Assembly (NCBI RefSeq): GCF_024508275.1
Contig: NZ_CP101989.1
Location: forward strand, 186,001-250,000
From: Cellulomonas wangsupingiae
Lineage (GTDB): Bacteria; Actinomycetota; Actinomycetes; Actinomycetales; Cellulomonadaceae
Reading direction: 5' to 3'
DNA length: 64,000 nt
Shown: positions 61,987 to 64,000 of the stretch, one piece after another
Layout: the number at the start of each line of letters is the position of its first letter
Position numbering within the stretch: position 1 is the stretch's first letter
The notes under the pieces: generated by a model
What the model saw: only the letters and a program-made list of their open reading frames with translations
Told to the model about the DNA's origin: nothing
The model's database searches: none
Position numbers and translations under genes: made by a program

Positions 61987-64000
61987 GTGCTGCTGCTGCT
62001 GACGGTCCACCTCGCAGCTGCCCTCGTCGCGCCCGTGCTCTTCCGCTGGTGGGGGCGACGTGCGTTTTGGGCGCTCGCGCTGCCCCCCGCGTCGGCCGCG
62101 GCGTGGGCGCTGTCGTGGACAGGCGAGGTGCAGGCGGGTCGGGGGCCGGCGCAGAGCGTCGAGTGGATCCCCGCGCTCGGGCTCGAGCTGAGCTTCCGGC
62201 TGGACACCCTGTCGTGGCTGATGACCCTGGTCGTCGGCGGCGTCGGTGCGCTGGTCCTCGTGTACTGCGCGGCGTACTTCTCGCCGACGGCGTCCGGGCT
62301 CGGCCGCTTCGGCGGCGTGTTCACCGCGTTCGCGGGCTCCATGCTCGGTCTGGTCACGGCCGACGACATGCTCCTGATGTTCGTGTTCTGGGAGCTGACG
62401 ACGGTCACGTCGTACCTGCTAATCGGGCACTACGCCGACCGCAAGGCGAGCCGTCGCGCCGCCATGCAGGCGATCATCGTGACGACCGCGGGCGGTCTGG
62501 CGATGCTCGTCGGCGTCGTCATCCTCGGGCACGCGGCGGGCAGCTACTCGATGTCCGCGCTGATGGCGGACCCGCCCGCGGCGTCGGGCGTCGTGGTGGC
62601 CGCCGTGGTGTGCCTGCTCGCCGGGGCGGCCACCAAGTCCGCGCTGATCCCGTTCCACTTCTGGCTGCCGGCCGCCATGGCCGCGCCGACGCCCGTCAGC
62701 GCGTACCTGCACGCCGCCGCGATGGTGAAGGCCGGCGTGTACCTGGTCGCCCGCTTCGCTCCCGCGTACGCCGACCTGCCCGTGTGGCGCTGGACCATCG
62801 TCGTGCTCGGCTGCGGGACGCTCGTGCTCGGCGGGTACCGCGCGCTGCGGCAGCACGACCTCAAGCTCATCCTGGCGTTCGGCACCGTCAGCCAGCTCGG
62901 CCTGATCATCCTGCTCGTCGGCCTCGGCACGCAGGCCACCGCCCTGGCGGGCCTGGCCATGCTCGGCGCGCACGCGATGTTCAAGGCGGCCCTGTTCCTC
63001 GTCGTCGGCACCGTCGACGTCGCGTGCGGCACGCGTGACCTGCGACGCCTGTCGGGCGTCGGCCGGCGCCTGCCGTGGACCGCGGCCGCCGGTGGGCTCG
63101 CGGTCGCGTCGATGATCGGCCTGCCGCCGTTCGCCGGGTACGTCGCGAAGGAGGCGGGGCTCGAGGGCGTCGCCCACCTCGAGGACGGTGCCGTCGGGTG
63201 GATCGTGCTCGCCGCCGTCGTCGTGGGCTCCGCGCTGACCGTCGCGTACGGCCTGCGGCTGTGGTGGGGGGCGTTCGCCACCAAGGGCGCGCTGGTGCCG
63301 CAGTCCAAGACCCAGGACTCCGAGGGCGTGGCGACGACGACGTCGCTGGCGGCCGGCGGCGACGAGTCGGTCGAGCCTGCGCCGGTGACGCGCCCGTCGT
63401 TCCTGCTGACGGCGCCCGCGCTCGTGCTGTCGTTCCTCGGGCTGGCGGTGGCGGTGCTGCCGCAGCTCGGTGAGCACCTGCTGTCGCCGTACGCGGCGAC
63501 GTACCCGACCGGTGAGCCCGGGCACCTGCTGCTGTGGGGCGGGTTCGGGCTGGTGCTGTGGCTGACGGTCGGCATCCTGGGTGTCGGCGGGCTGCTGTTC
63601 CTCGCCCGTGACAAGGTCGAGCGCTGGCAGGCGCGCGCGCCGCACGTCTTCGAGGCGGACCTGACGTACCGCCGGTTCATGCGCAAGCTCGACGACCTGG
63701 CGGCCGACGTCACGGCCGTCACGCAGCGCGGCTCGCTGCCCCTGTACCTCGGCATGATCCTCGTGGCGTGGGTCGCGGCCGTCGGCGGCGCCCTGCTGAC
63801 GGGCACGAGCCTGCCGCGCGAGGTCCGCCCGTGGGACTACGCCGCGCAGACCGTCTTCGCCGCGGTGACGATCGTCGCGTCGATCCTCGTGGCCCGGGCG
63901 CGACGGCGCCTCAAGGCCGTGATCCTCGCCGGCATCAGCGGCTACGCGATCGCCGGCATGTTCCTGCTGTACGGCGCGCCGGACCTGGCGGTCACGCAGG
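61987..64000 (+). CDS. mrpA: Na+/H+ antiporter subunit A MrpA/MnhA, 3' end outside window
   Basis: 671 residues visible, no stop in the window. NuoL-like proton channel subunit of the multisubunit Mrp antiporter. The ND5-type signature is seen: LSFRLDTLSWLMTLVVGGVG, VFWELTTVTSYLLIGHY, AGAATKSALIPFHFWLPAAM, PVSAYLHAAAMVKAGVYL, and at the window edge the DUF4040 segment VILAGISGYAIAGMFLLYGA. The GTG start at 61987 has GGACGGAG upstream. Subunits B-G probably follow outside the window. Confidence 0.93.
   Translation, partial: MLLLLTVHLAAALVAPVLFRWWGRRAFWALALPPASAAAWALSWTGEVQAGRGPAQSVEWIPALGLELSFRLDTLSWLMTLVVGGVGALVLVYCAAYFSPTASGLGRFGGVFTAFAGSMLGLVTADDMLLMFVFWELTTVTSYLLIGHYADRKASRRAAMQAIIVTTAGGLAMLVGVVILGHAAGSYSMSALMADPPAASGVVVAAVVCLLAGAATKSALIPFHFWLPAAMAAPTPVSAYLHAAAMVKAGVYLVARFAPAYADLPVWRWTIVVLGCGTLVLGGYRALRQHDLKLILAFGTVSQLGLIILLVGLGTQATALAGLAMLGAHAMFKAALFLVVGTVDVACGTRDLRRLSGVGRRLPWTAAAGGLAVASMIGLPPFAGYVAKEAGLEGVAHLEDGAVGWIVLAAVVVGSALTVAYGLRLWWGAFATKGALVPQSKTQDSEGVATTTSLAAGGDESVEPAPVTRPSFLLTAPALVLSFLGLAVAVLPQLGEHLLSPYAATYPTGEPGHLLLWGGFGLVLWLTVGILGVGGLLFLARDKVERWQARAPHVFEADLTYRRFMRKLDDLAADVTAVTQRGSLPLYLGMILVAWVAAVGGALLTGTSLPREVRPWDYAAQTVFAAVTIVASILVARARRRLKAVILAGISGYAIAGMFLLYGAPDLAVTQ

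Noticed and set aside
61384..62010. A 208-codon minus-strand frame before mrpA
   Set aside because: Arg/Pro/Gly-rich composition typical of antisense frames in GC-rich DNA and overlaps the mrpA start and the dyad; no RBS.

Overview
The window is very GC-rich, uses GTG starts often, packs genes into operons with 4-bp ATGA/GTGA overlaps and shows leaderless-type promoters. It also carries a secreted AA10 lytic polysaccharide monooxygenase with a Thr-Pro linker and CBM2, a desferrioxamine operon under an IdeR/DmdR-type iron box and an actinobacterial ArsR/ACR3 arsenic locus. Together these suggest a cellulolytic actinobacterium of the Cellulomonas type. This is inferred from gene content, not from a marker gene.

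Layout. 1-7.1 kb: end of an NHL-repeat protein, a GAF-GGDEF cyclase, the LPMO, an array of intergenic repeats, a trypsin-like protein with a small paralogue of its N-terminal domain, small membrane proteins and a Nudix hydrolase. 7.2-15.6 kb: a LacI-controlled sugar locus (CUT1 ABC importer, TIM-barrel isomerase, 3-hydroxyisobutyrate-type dehydrogenase, DhaK-DhaL kinase, RpiB isomerase), probably for a tetrose or related acid sugar. 15.9-16.3 kb: a guanidine-III riboswitch in front of a SugE/Gdx guanidinium exporter. 16.4-21.3 kb: an ABC exporter, an MFS transporter, a MarR regulator and a MerR regulator; the MarR gene and the divergent exporter promoters share a 36-bp element. 21.4-29.7 kb: miscellaneous genes including a class A beta-lactamase overlapping a winged-helix (HTH_42) protein, plus a poorly coding patch at 23.7-24.3 kb. 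29.9-33.9 kb: arsenic resistance (ArsR, ArsM, ArsC, an ArsR-ArsC fusion, ACR3). 34-37.3 kb: membrane protein, two alpha/beta hydrolases, a WYL regulator. 37.4-45.8 kb: iron-regulated desferrioxamine operon desABCD followed by a penicillin-acylase-like and a second acyltransferase gene (desG/desH-like). 45.8-51.9 kb: a two-component system divergent from an ABC-2 exporter, then a large Fe-S oxidoreductase. 52-61.3 kb: an accessory polymorphic-toxin region with an IS3 remnant, a 2090-residue secreted RHS protein with five nearly identical 348-bp repeats and a C-terminal toxin, its immunity gene, and an orphan RHS tip with a different, frameshifted toxin and its own immunity gene. 62-64 kb: 5' part of mrpA (Na+/H+ antiporter).

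Two families of intergenic palindromic repeats are scattered across the window at gene ends. One built on CGCCGAGCGCGGTAC has four copies, and one copy supplies the C-terminus of the desH-like protein. The other is built on GACTGGATTG followed by CTCTCNCGG or TGTCACGG. No tRNA, rRNA or CRISPR array was seen.
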